In this document: piece by piece, positions 1 to 11,900 of the stretch
How the letters are laid out: every line of letters begins with the position of its first letter
Numbering within the stretch: position 1 is the first letter of the stretch
Notes under the pieces: generated by a model
Database searches by the model: none
The model's input: only the letters and a program-made list of their open reading frames with translations
What the model was told of the DNA's origin: nothing
DNA from: Rotaria sp. Silwood1
Lineage: Eukaryota; Rotifera; Eurotatoria; Philodinida; Philodinidae
Length of the DNA stretch: 64,000 bases
Direction of reading: 5' to 3'
Assembly: GCA_905250075.1 (NCBI GenBank)
Contig: CAJNOP010000011.1
Coordinates: 1,428,169-1,492,168, forward strand
Translations under genes and position numbers: made by a program

Positions 1-610
1 TAAAGATTTAAGTACATGTGACATGGATAAGATCGAACATGTTGTTAGTGCTATATATAAAGCATTTGATACCGATAATGATGGCAAAGTTGGTACGAAG
101 AATATTTTTTATTTTTTCTAGCTATAATTTCTTATGACTATTGTTTGTTTTCTGTCTAAATATAGATTTTAGAGAATTTGTTATTGGATTTTTATTAACA
201 ACAAAAGGATCCATGGAAGAAAAACTTGATTATACATTTCAACTTTATGGTAAAATTCTACTCATATATTTTACAAAAACAAAACAAAACAAAACTCAAA
301 TTCTATTTGATATATTTTCTAGATGTCGATAAAAACGGTTATATTGATCAATCGGAAATAGATATTATGGCTAAAGTATTTTACACGGAAATACTAAAAC
401 ATAATAGATTAATTTATATTGTTTGTTTCTTTTTAGTATGTATTACGAATGTTGGGTGGTAATGGTAATGAATTTGAATCAATTGAATTGCTCAAACATT
501 TTATAAGTTCATGTCATTGTAATGAACAAGGACTTATAACAAAAGAAGATTTTGTTCGTGCTCTATCAAAAAATGAATTACTTAGCCAATTGTTATCTCC
601 TTTTACTTAA
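1..610 (+). CDS. EF-hand calcium sensor, NCS-like, 3' end
   Basis: The 3' part of a gene cut by the window edge. Exons are 2-92, 166-249, 323-375 and 437-610, spliced at GT..AG; they sum to 402 nt and close in frame on TAA (133 visible residues). Two canonical EF-hand loops are present: DTDNDGKVDFRE (visible residues 23-34) and DVDKNGYIDQSE (59-70), separated by a helix with GSMEEKLDYTFQLY, the spacing and wording of EF2-EF3 in neuronal calcium sensors (frequenin, recoverin, GCAP). A third site near CHCNEQGLITKEDF lacks the acidic first ligand and is probably a non-binding EF4. The N-terminus, including any myristoylation signal, lies off the window. Expected role is Ca2+-dependent regulation of membrane targets. 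Family confidence is high, subfamily only moderate. Confidence 0.85.
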
Positions 611-649
611 AACGAATTTCACTTAAATATAAAATGCAAAAAAAGTTCT

Positions 650-655
650 AATAAA
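650..655 (+). promoter_or_regulatory. Polyadenylation signal of EF-hand gene
   Basis: AATAAA lies 40 nt after the EF-hand stop codon, in an A-rich stretch. This is a normal distance for cleavage and polyadenylation in these compact genes. Confidence 0.5.
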
Positions 656-923
656 AAAAACAAGAAAACAAAAGTTTTATTTTATTTTATTTTTTATTTT
701 CTATCATGATCTTTTTTCCCGATGATTGTATATGTTTGTTTTTTTTTTCTTTTGTTTGTTTCAATTGTCAAATGTATTTTCTGATTTTGTGCAAAAACAA
801 AGAGAAAGAATTCAATGAGAAAAAAATATACACAGTTTTGCTCATTCATACGAATGATTGACAATAAATAGAAATTTATATTCGGAAAAGAATTTTCAAT
901 ATGATCTAGGGATATAGCGTTGA

Positions 924-1023
924 NNNNNNNNNNNNNNNNNNNNNNNNNNNNNNNNNNNNNNNNNNNNNNNNNNNNNNNNNNNNNNNNNNNNNNNNNNNNN
1001 NNNNNNNNNNNNNNNNNNNNNNN
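924..1023. other. Assembly gap (100 N)
   Basis: Exactly 100 N, the usual placeholder for a scaffold gap of unknown size. Confidence 0.99.
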
Positions 1024-2081
1024 CCTAAATCCCGTTTTTTACGAGCTTTCATTTGGTATAAAATTCATTAATTACTCGATTTGGAACTATAGCGGTATCT
1101 CTTCTATCAAAATATTATTTCCAACCCTGTAGACATGGAATTGGTTTGTTCAAAAGTGATGAGAAATCACTAAATGTCATGTCTTTAATTGGTATCTATT
1201 CATAGATTTAATTCAGAATGGAAATTTTTACCGTTATCAATTAAAGAAAAGATTACTCAAAAGAAAAAGTTTCTACTTATATATATATATAGATCGATTT
1301 ACAGTCGTTGTGTTATAGTAAATTCTAATATAAACAGTTGAGATTATCGATAATTAATATATCAGAAAAAAATTTTTATTTATCCTTCTTTCTACAAAAT
1401 TATTTCTATTCTTTGAGAAAATTAACCATTAGAATAAAAATTAAAGTTCTTAAAATTTCATCATATGAAAGTTTTTTTTCAAAACAATTTTAATCTTCTC
1501 CGTACCAAACTAAGATGACTCATATTTACGAAGTCATTCGATGACGATTTTCAATTCTATATTGACGCTAATTGATTTTTTGTTATGTCTATCGAAACCA
1601 TTGCTACAGGTAAAATACTCAATACTAATAGATGGACAATTTCATGTTCTATGTCTCTACAGTTGTTTGAATGTTCCCGAGATCGACATTTACGAAAAAA
1701 AAAACAAAGACTTGAAACTAACAACTGTTAGTATTTTTGAATGCACTTTGAAAAATCATGTTTTCGAAAGCTAGATTTATAATTATATGATCGAATCTAA
1801 AACTTTCTTCTAACCAAAACAATAAAGATTAAATTGCATTGTAACAATAAACATGACATAGATTTACTAGAGATATAACTTTTTCCAATTATGAACATAC
1901 ATAAAATATTTTCATATAAAAACATGTAACAATTATTAGCTTTAAATTTGTATTTATAAATAAAATCAATGAGAAGGATTGTTTTTATAATTACTAGATA
2001 TAAGATACTTTAGTAATATTTAATAGATAACAGTATATGTTCGTTTCCGAGACAAACTATTGTATAAAAAAAATATTTAGT

Positions 2082-4201
2082 TTAAAATCTTGTCATATTA
2101 ATACCAAGACGAAACATAGTATCAGACTCTTCCATATCTTCTTCATCTGTATTTAGATTAAATTCAGAAGAACTTGTTGGGTAATCTAATATTGCAAATG
2201 TATAATCTGGAGGCACGATATTTGAAGGATTTGATAATTTTTTTAGATCTATTGATGATTGATTAGAATAAATACCACCATTTGAGATCGTTTGAATACC
2301 CACATCATTAAAATTAGTTTCTGCTACATGCATTTCTGCGTGTGAAAGATTACGTAAATCTTCAGGAGCTTTTGGAGTAACAGATGATTGTCGTGCATCA
2401 TATTTTCGTCGATAAAGTAAAGATAATATAGGTGATGTTAAAAATGTTAATATAGTTGCCATTAAAACAAATATTGCAAATATTTGTGCTGAAAGTACAC
2501 CAAGTTCTACACCAATATTTAATACAACTAATTGTACAATACCACGTGTATTCATAAGTACACCAATTGATAAACAATAAAACCAAGGTTTTTTTGAACA
2601 AAGTTTTGATACAAGTGTTACAGGAACTATTTTAGCTATTGAAGCTAAAAGTATAAGTACAATAAGTGTCCACCATGCTTTACCATTATTCATTAAATTT
2701 AAATGAGTATGAAGACCACTATTAGCAAAATAGAGACTAAAATTGATGAAAAATTTTTTATTGAAAAGAATTTCATTAAAACATAAAAAACTTACGGTAA
2801 AAAAAATTCAACAATAATAAGTTGTATACGTACACCTAGAAATTCAACCAAACTTCCTTTGCGTGGTATACATAATCCACTGACAAAAGCACCAAAAAAA
2901 GCATGTATACCTATATGAAATAATTGTTAGGATAAAATAAAAAACATGACAGATTTTTACAGTGGCGCAACCAGGAATTTTTTCCGGGAGGGACCATCAT
3001 AGAGAAAAAGTGATTTTTTGCTTGTGAAAACGAATATATCTGTACGCCCCTCCAGTGATGTAGATCTTCCAGGGGGGGATTGGTCCCCCCAATCCTCTCT
3101 CTGGTTTCGCCACTGGATTTTTATAAATCTGCCTTCTTCTATTAAATGAAAACATAGTAATGGTTGATATTGCTATCAAGGCTATCAATAACATATCTTC
3201 GATTCTTACCCATAACTTCTGTAGTAAATGCTGCAACAACAAGTAATAAAAAGCAGCCAACAACTAAATAAACATTTGTGTCATTGTTTTGACGAAGATA
3301 ATAACGATGAATCCATATTAAAATAGGGCGAATGATAAGAAACATAATAGCAATAAAAGCTAATGTTAACAATAAGGTGTAGAGACCTTGTAGTGCTGAA
3401 CCACCTATTGAAAAAGCACTAGCAATAGCTAGAATGACCCAAACGACAATATCTTCAACTGCTGCTAATGATATTGTTTGAACACCAATTGGTTTTTTTA
3501 ATAAACCTAATGTATTGAGTAATGTTGCAAGAACAGGAAATGCAGAAAATCCAAATCCAGAACCTGTTTAATAAATATTCTACATACTAAGATGAACAAC
3601 TATTTTTACTTACCAATAAAAAGAATAAAAGCTGTTTTACTTGTATGCAAACCTTCATTCATGTTGTAAAGCCAAAGACCTATTGCACAACCAATTCCCA
3701 CTAGACATAAATGAAAAAAAGTTTTTATTCTTCTCTATCTTATACTTGAAATCCTATAAATATCTGAGTATTTACCCGGAATTGTGATACTAGCAACAGC
3801 AACGGGTATTGTAATTTTCCAACTTTTTTTTATTTGGTTTAAATCTAGTTCAAGTCCTAAGAAGAACATGAAAAATATCAAACCCAAATTAGCAACAAGT
3901 TGAAATATTCCAAGACTTGATGCTGGCCATATTGCATTAGTCCAAGCTGAAATATTACCTATTCAAAAAGTGGAAATTGCTTTCATTGAAAAAGTAAACA
4001 AATGAAAGAGAATTTCTTTATTTTCTTACCAAGAATAGATGGACCAAAAATAATGCCAGCAATAATTTGACCGATGACTTGTGGCTGTCGAATATATGAA
4101 AGTAATTTAGCAAGAATTTTAGATACCACTAATGTAATGAAAACTTGCATAAGAAATGTTGCCAAAGGAAGTTTACGTGGATCTTCGAATAATAAAACCA
4201 T
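2082..4201 (-). CDS. CPA2-family cation/H+ antiporter (KHA1/CHX-like)
   Basis: Six exons on the minus strand: 4030-4201, 3776-3958, 3614-3700, 3210-3563, 2796-2910 and 2082-2736. They sum to 1566 nt, giving 521 aa. The N-terminus has RQPQVIGQIIAGIIFGPSILG (about 38-58, membrane helix). LGLIFFMFFLGLELDL (82-97) is the hallmark CPA2 helix. GFSAFPVLATLL (152-163) precedes AAVEDIVVW (181-189), the discontinuous-helix region; the usual DD or ND ion-binding pair reads ED here (184-185). FLPLYFANSGLHTHL and a last multi-helix block follow, then a roughly 100-residue polar cytosolic tail without a USP domain. Expected role is monovalent cation/proton exchange, probably in endomembranes as for fungal KHA1; the location is inference. 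A MITE sits in the fourth intron (in gene order), and a decayed copy lies just upstream of the gene. Confidence 0.88.
2960..3115. mobile_element. hAT-like MITE, 156 bp
   Basis: Ends are near-perfect terminal inverted repeats, CAGTGGCGcAACCAG on the left and CAGTGGCGaAACCAG on the right when read inward. The element is flanked by a perfect 8-bp target duplication GATTTTTA (2952-2959 and 3116-3123). An 8-bp duplication and a CAGTGGCG end fit hAT-superfamily MITEs. It has no coding capacity. It lies in an intron of the antiporter gene and leaves its splice sites intact. The perfect duplication suggests a fairly recent insertion. Confidence 0.88.
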
Positions 4202-5689
4202 TTTAAAAGATATTTCTAAGTTCCAAATAAATTGTTTTGATGAATATTTTTGCTTTTAATGAGAACAGATTTTTTTCTATTTTGATATGCAAGAGAAAAT
4301 GATGAAAATCGTTAATGTGTAAAAAAGAAAAAGAAACTAATGTATAATTGTTACTGCGTATGTATACATGTAGGCAAGGTATCTTTCTACGTTCTTTAGA
4401 CACATGATTCAATACGTAATGTACAGATATTTAAAGAGCGTCGTTAATCACTAATCATGTGTTGATAGCTTATTCAATTTCTCTCGTGATATTATAAATA
4501 ATAGTGGGGGTGATCAGGTAGGATGGAGACAATCTTCAATATTATTCGAATAGTGCATTTTTTAATAAGGTAAACAGCAGTAGGGACGTATACCTGGTTT
4601 TATTCGTAGTATTATAAACAAGAAAGGTAAAAAATTTCATCGCTAGTTGTGCAACGATGATGATTGATCGTTTATTCATCATTACAATTTCACTGTGACA
4701 AAAAGCTTACTAGTATAATTTGGTAATGGGTTTACCTGGAATCGTTCAAAAAGCGTAGGCAATAAACAAGTTAACGGCATATGGTGAAAACTGGTGTTTG
4801 GAGTTGATTCAGACGTATTTGAGATAAAAAACGACTAATGGTACCAAACAATCGATTTTCATCGTAGGTTTTTAATGTTTTCATCGAGTTCATTGTTAAA
4901 TTTGTTACCAACGAATCAGTAACTGACTTATAGAGACTATTGGTAGAATGATTATCGTACATTTAACGTTACAATCGTATAGAAATAGATGATTCGAATA
5001 TGATTGACCAGGATAAGAATATACTATTGTTGATAAAACAAACTGAATATATTAATGTTTCTTCAAGAAAACACTAACACATGTTCAATAAAAAATTATA
5101 TTCTAAAGATAGGTTATTTTTAAAGTTTTTTATAGTTTTATTATTTTTGATTACTGTGCATACCATAATAAGATAAAACCAGTTCTTCGAACTGATTTGG
5201 TGAAAAAATTCCAGTATACTCTACATTCAAATTTTTTCATCAATTATCAGTGAAATTTTTGTATTGATTTGGATTCTGTATAATATAAATTATAAATTTA
5301 AAAAACTTTCATATCACATAGATATTAGTACACATTGATTTTAAAAACCGTATGATATACGCTGTGAATTTGTATCAAAACCGTATCTTATTGATAGATC
5401 GATATGGTTCATATCTTATCATGCTAGTAGCTCTTTCAATAACTGTTGATATTTGTTGATTTGCCTCTAGATTGAGTTCTGCATACTGATTTCGATCATC
5501 AAATGTCCCAAATGTTTTATTGAAGGAACATTAATTACAAATTTTTTCGATGATTTATTTTTAATATTATTCTTATAATAATTTGTTTCCGTTACATTCA
5601 TTTCTATTAGTGAAAATTCATGCATATCTTAGGTAGTTTTCGTTATAGTATATTTTCTTAATTGGAATAAAAACTTATTATGAACGATA
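4202..5689. other. Intergenic region upstream of antiporter
   Basis: AT-rich. The first 200 bp or so (to about 4390) is homologous to 6374-6560 and marks the extent of the local duplication. A 63-codon minus-strand ORF (4771-4962) is open but has no recognisable features. The antiporter promoter should lie just above 4201. Confidence 0.5.
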
Positions 5690-6560
5690 GCGTTTAGAAA
5701 ATTTTTAGTGCTAATTCATCTAATGAAAAAGCATTGTTAAGAATTTGGATACCAATCACTTGATTAAATGAACTCATTGTATTAAGCAATAGTACAAAAG
5801 CAGGAAAAGTAGAAAAACTAAAATAAGAAATTATTAAAATAAGTATTCTATGCTCTATCATGAACAAATGTTTTTGCTTACTAAAAAAAAGAAAAAGAAT
5901 AAAAGCCACTTTGTTTGTATTCAAGCTTTCGTTCATGTCGTAAAGCCAAAGAGATTTGCACAATTGATAGACACTAATATGTATGTGAATTATGTTAACA
6001 ACAGTAACAGGAAAAATAATTTTTCAACTTTTTTTCTTTGATATAAATCAAACTCAAGTCCTAAGAAGAGTAAGAAAAATATCAAACCCAAATTAATCGT
6101 AAATTGTAATGTTACATCGTTGTAAGCTTGAAATATTTGCTTATTCAAGAGGTAAAAATTGTTATCATTGTAAAAACAAAGAAATAAAAGAGCATTTCTT
6201 AATTTGTTTTTTAACGAGAATAGATGAGTCACAACTAATACCAGAAATAATTTGATCAATGACTTATGACTCTCGAATATATGATAGTAATTTAACAAGA
6301 ACTTTAGATACCACTGATCCAACGAAAACTTGCATAAAAAATGTTGATGTGAATCTTCGAATAATATAATCATTTTTAGAAATACTAATAAATCTCAAAT
6401 AAATTGTTTTGAAAAATATTTTTCTCAAGATGAAAACAATAGGTTTTTCTTTTCTTAGAGCGTGTAAGGTTAATGACAATCATTGATGTATAAAAAAAAA
6501 AAACAAGAAAGTAATACTTGATATTGACAACATATGTATACAGGTAGACAAGGTATTATT
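5690..6560 (-). pseudogene. Decayed partial tandem copy of the antiporter gene
   Basis: This is a diverged duplicate of about 3455-4390, in the same orientation. Recognisable pieces are FMQVFVGSVVSKVLVKLL (exon 1), NLGLIFFLLFLGLEFDL (exon 2, against NLGLIFFMFFLGLELDL) and FSTFPAFVLLLNT (exon 4 start, against FSAFPVLATLLNT). The MIILFED start and the FMQVF stretch are in different frames, so the first exon is shifted. Exon 4 is cut off near 5690, and the last two exons are missing. Intron sequence and upstream DNA are also shared, so it arose by DNA-level tandem duplication rather than retrocopying. It is very unlikely to make a working antiporter. Confidence 0.82.
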
Positions 6561-8913
6561 TTGTTTTGATTAGAAACTTTATTAAATTGTAGATGCAAAT
6601 CAAAGATTATGTCACATTTTTATTAACTGTTTATATTTGCATGTAATACTTGTTGGTTTTTTTGTCGTTTTACAAACAGTTTTAGTTGGAAAACAGATAA
6701 CATGGCAAGTGAGACAACAAAGTAGTCAATATCTAAGCAATGGTGATACATAATAATTATAAACGAAAAAAAAAACAAAGGTACAATTCGAAAAAAAATA
6801 TAAGAAACAGAAAGAATACTGAAATTTATTGGATATATGATTCATAACAAAGGTGTGATTACTATCGCACATTCAATCACTATTACAATTTTTGTTAAAT
6901 TTCAAATGAAAAATGATTGATTACATACAGAATATTTTTTTTTCTTGTTATAACAAGTCGAATATGTTTATATTTATTTTAGAAAATATTGTACTTTAAA
7001 ATTTGTTTGTCAATGACCTTTCTTACAATTGTATATATAGTAATTGCTTTATTCTACCGAAGTAATAATACAATCAAAAGAAAAAAAATAGACATGTACA
7101 CTCAGTGCACTCATATATGCATTAATGTGTCATAGAAGAGATATTTGAGTATATTTTCAAATATTAATTGCTCATACATGGGCGCAAAGGACCCTATGGC
7201 TCGGGGAGAATATTTTATGTCGCACAGTGAATAAATAAATTAATTGATAATTTATATATCATTTGATGATATCGAACAAGATATTATTATCGTAAACGAT
7301 CAAATACTTCTAAAAATATTCAACTACATTCATGGTCAACGTTGAATATTTAAGTTTACCAATTTTTTCTTTAAAATAACCTATCGAAAAAAAGAACCCA
7401 TTTTAGTATAGTAATATCGTTTTATCAAGAATTGTTTTGGGAGAACAGTTGTATTTCATGTAAATATATTTTATGGTGTTGCACTAAAAAATATTGATGA
7501 ATGTGAAACGAAGAAAAAGAAGAATATAGAGAGACATATCATCAATATAAAATAGATTGATCGTAAAGAAACCGAATATTATATATTATAAGACAAAGTA
7601 CTCGTACAACAAGACATTCTATGATTTTTTAGTATGTTCAATTTTATCCGTTATATTAGAAAGATTGATGAAATCATTTGGAATTATCTTTGCTGTTTTT
7701 TTTTACGTATAACTTCTGATAAAAGAAAACTCTCAGCACAATTCTTATTGGATAAAAAGTCTGAAACATAACATAAATAGTAGTACTAGTAATAGAAAGA
7801 CATGTTTAAAAATGGGTTTCAGTACATAATGTATATGCTTGATACTCTTTTTTTATATTCATGTAAAAAAAATTAAACTAATATTATCATAGAACTTTTT
7901 AGATTGTCGATAAATTTATCGCTTTCACGTTCAATAATATATAAAAATACAGAATGAATTTCATTTTCGAAGAGTATATCTATGACGGTTCAGCGAAGGG
8001 ATATTGCAAAGATGTCAACCATGGTTTCTTCCTTAGAGGAGAAGAAACTCGTGGTTCAGAAAAGTCGACCGATGTAACAAAAATTTACAGTAGAAAACAA
8101 TGAATATTACACATGAAGAGTATACATATAAAAATGAGTTCTTATTCATTATATCAAAAGAAAAAAAATCCGAAAAGATTACAACAAAAGTCAGATACGG
8201 ATCGAATACGTTGTCAAAATTTATTGGATACTCTGAATTCGATTATTTCGGTATTTTTTTTATATTAGGGTGAGAAAGTTATGGTTATTGTTATTAATAA
8301 CAATAACAATAACCATAACTTTCACACCCCTATTTTTTATGGATTGATAAGTTTCCCATATAGATCATATATTCTTATAGAAATGATCAAATCGATAAAA
8401 GAAATTCTAATCAAAAACTAATATGAATCAATCTAATGTCAAAAACAAAAGTAATAAAAGTAGTTGTTAAAATAAGAAATGAGCAATCCAGACCAATAAT
8501 TACGAATCATCATGAACCACCCTAACGCTCCCATAAACAAATGTTTGTATGCCATATTATATTCAGAGCAGGCCATTTACGGACTTTTCCTAACACGAGC
8601 ACAGCCAAAATCGTACTCAAGTACAAGTACTTCGACTATTTTAAAAGTCGAATATATAGAAAAGCTTTTTTTTGATTGCTTAAAGAAATTTCTTGAAAAT
8701 TATAAAACGCAGACACGATTTTTCTAGTCTCTCGGTTGTCGCTTGCATGCACAATATGTTAAAATATTAATAAGACTTTCTTTGAAAAGATGTCGCTAAA
8801 GAATTATTATTTATTGAGGGAGTTCTCTCAGGTAACTATACTTAGAATGTCGATTGTTAGAGCTAATCCAAATTTGCTCATCAAAAGTTAATAAATTCAT
8901 AAATACTTATAAA
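6561..8913. other. Intergenic region upstream of CFAP46
   Basis: AT-rich spacer between the antiporter copy and CFAP46. It contains a 49-codon ORF at 7954-8103 (+) of uncertain status and a strong hairpin at 8263-8333. The frame of CFAP46 exon 1 is open above its ATG but has no earlier ATG. No further gene was seen. Confidence 0.5.
8263..8333. repeat. Near-perfect palindrome, micro-MITE-like hairpin
   Basis: GGTGaGAAAGTTATGGTTAT at about 8269 pairs with its inverse ending at about 8329 (read inward GGTGtGAAAGTTATGGTTAT), followed by GTTATT units around an AAT centre. This leaves a stem of nearly 30 bp with almost no loop. Both ends have a TA-rich flank (TATTAGGG and CCCCTATT), compatible with two abutting terminal repeats of a TA-inserting element. 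It could equally be a solitary foldback. Confidence 0.6.
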
Positions 8914-11900
8914 ATGGACGCACAAATTCGTCGTTTGGTTGTGACCGGTGCTGAACAAAATGGTCTCTCATATTTTTTTTTCTTTTCTCTTTTTTTTTCT
9001 ATATTTCAACTGATTTTTAAAATTATAGACATTAAACTATTATCTGATGCATTTCATAAACTTCAACAAAATTTTCAAGTTAATCTTGTTCAAAGTAAAG
9101 ATACAATCGGACAAGATATTTATGTATTACTAGCAGAAAGTGCTCTTGATGTAAGATTGTAATTTTTTTGTTTTCATATGTAAAATACATTCATTTATAT
9201 GTACAGTTAAATGCAGATTCAATTACGGATGAATGTCTTCAAATGTTTTTCTCATTAAGTCCAGTTAAAAGTCAATTTGTTGGACGAGCTTATTTATGTC
9301 AATTTCGAATGTATATGCCGAAAGCAGCTCAAGATTTTGTGAGTAACATAATAAAAAGAGAAAAACTTACTAACAATCAATACTATACTAAATAAAATTT
9401 GTAGCCTTGATTGTTAATTTCACAAGTGAAAAATAAAAACCTTTGAAGCCGGATGTAGTTAAGAAAATTGAGTCAAACAAAAATGTTATTAAATATTTCT
9501 GATTTGATTAGATAATGAGACTTAACTTCGATATTATTGATCAAACGATATAAAATTTTTCATAATCAGAATGTTTCTTATACAATCAATGGATTTATTT
9601 TTAAAAATACTCTTATTTTTTTTGTTTTTGATTTTAGGCTTCATTGAATAATGCTATACCATTCTTACAAAAATGTCTTACTTTTGCTTCAACATCACCA
9701 AGGTTCGCATTTTATTTTTTTTTTATTTCATAATAAAAATTATTTTTATTAAATTTTTAAGATATCAATTTTTAGTTTACAATGCATCAGTTATCTATTT
9801 TAATTATGTTCGACCATTTTTTCGTGTTGGTTTTCGAAAATATTTATGTGATAGTTTTCAACAAGTTATTGATACATTATTAAATATTACTGATGATCAA
9901 GATTATCTTTGGCAAGCACAACTTCTTTTGTATGTATTTCTTTTTTCCTTCTTTGATTTTCCAATTGAAATTAATTTTTTTTTTTTTTTTCTTCAAGTGA
10001 ATTAGTTCGATGTTATATTGATGCTGATAATATGAATAAAGCTCAAGATATAAGTCGTCAACTTTTACAATTATGTCAAACAAAACAGCTTTCTCTTCTT
10101 TCAAATATTCTTCAATTTTTAGTAAGATTTTTAATTAAAATACGAAATTCAAAATATCTTAAAATTTTTTTTTTTTTTTAAGACTGTAAACAATGTTTTT
10201 GAACCAAATAATCTTTTATCATATGCACCAATTGATGATCCATCATCTCTATTTAATCGATTACTTATTGAACTTGCATCAATTCATCGGTTTGCGATCT
10301 TTTATTTTATTTTAGTTTTTTTTCTTTTGTTGAATCTCTAGTTTTTCCTTTTTATTTTAGACAAATTCTTGAAAATAGAACAACCAATGAAACTAATGAA
10401 AATTTAAAAATTATATTTGATCGAATTGTTGCATTACCATTACGTAGTGCTGTAACTGCTACTAAATTAACTAAAGGTTTATCACCACGAGATAATTATA
10501 CAAATCAATTAGAGAAAACATTAACATTATATGAAAAGTATTGAATTAAAATGTTTGTTTTTGTAAATATAAAAATTAATTTATCGGTTATTTATTTTCA
10601 TTTATAGACATCGTTTATTAATTGAAGCTGGTCGTCTTTCACTTTTACTACGTTATACTGATTTAACAAAAGTTATTCTTGAAGCTCTTTCAAATATCCG
10701 ATTAAAAGTAATACACACATATATACATAAAAATCTAAGAAATTATTTTTATTTTCGTATTTTCAAGGAACCAGAATATCTTCTTGAAGTACGATTATTA
10801 CAAGCTGAATATATGGTTAAAAGTTTAGGAGAAAATGAACAATTATATAGTAAAAGTTCTGTAGATGTAAGAAATTATTTATTACAAATGCATAGAAAAC
10901 TTTATATATATATATATATTTTTTTTTTTGTTACATAGACACGTATTCGAGCGATTGAATTAACAGAAGAAACATTAGAATCTTTAGTACGTACAGGACA
11001 ATATGATTTAGTTCAAACAGGTTGTACTATATTATGGAATTTATGTTTATCATTATTACAAACAAATCTTCGAGGAAAAATTCGAAAAGCATTAACAACA
11101 CTTGTTAATATTCTTGAACGTATACAAAGGTTAGTATTAAATTAATATTTATTATTAATCATTATTTTTCTATATAGTCTTGATTGGTTATTACGAAGTC
11201 AAGCTCATTTTGAATTAGCTAAAATTGAAGAAGATATTGAACAACTTGAGTCAGCAAAAACTAATTTACTTAAAGTAAAAGATTTTGCTCGTGTTTTTTT
11301 TTTGTGTTCTTTTAATAAAATAATTAATTCTATTAGGCTAAACAATTAGATGATACATCAATATATGCAGATCGTATTAATTTAGGATTAGAAAGACTTC
11401 ATTTACGTAGTGAATTATATAAAATTCCTGAAAATATTGATGATCGTGTTGGAATAATAATTGAACAAGCTGGAAAAGCAATAAATGGAAATAAAAATAA
11501 ACAACGTGCTTTACTTATTGAAGCTTGTTTATTATTAGCACAAGATGCATTTCAAGTTGTATTAGATTCAGAGAATCCAAATGGTAAAAGAAATACGATC
11601 TATGAAGGGTGTTGAAGTGTAGTAATAAACCACAGACTTAATAAATATCTTAGCAAAAACTTGTCATTAGAGATATAGAAATCTGAAACTGCAAAAAAAC
11701 AATTAGTCGAGACAGGAACTAAAAAATGAAACTTGGTTCAGTACATCTCTACTCGTCACAGATCGTTGTGTAATATATTACGATCAATATCTTACTTAGT
11801 GTGGTTCAAAAGTTCTGAGTCTGATGTTTAAAGGACCTTGTCGAATAAGGTGACCTATTCAGAAATGAAGAACCAAATATTCTATATTGTAGAGTTTGTT

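Larger units (their letters stand above)
611..2081. other. Intergenic region with scaffold gap
   Basis: AT-rich sequence between the convergent EF-hand and antiporter genes, interrupted by the 924-1023 gap. Only short chance ORFs with no coding character were seen. Part of a repeat could be hidden in the gap. Confidence 0.6.

Noticed and set aside
4771-4962. 63-codon minus-strand ORF upstream of the antiporter
   Set aside because: Open and ATG-initiated but without domain, signal or splice context; compatible with chance.
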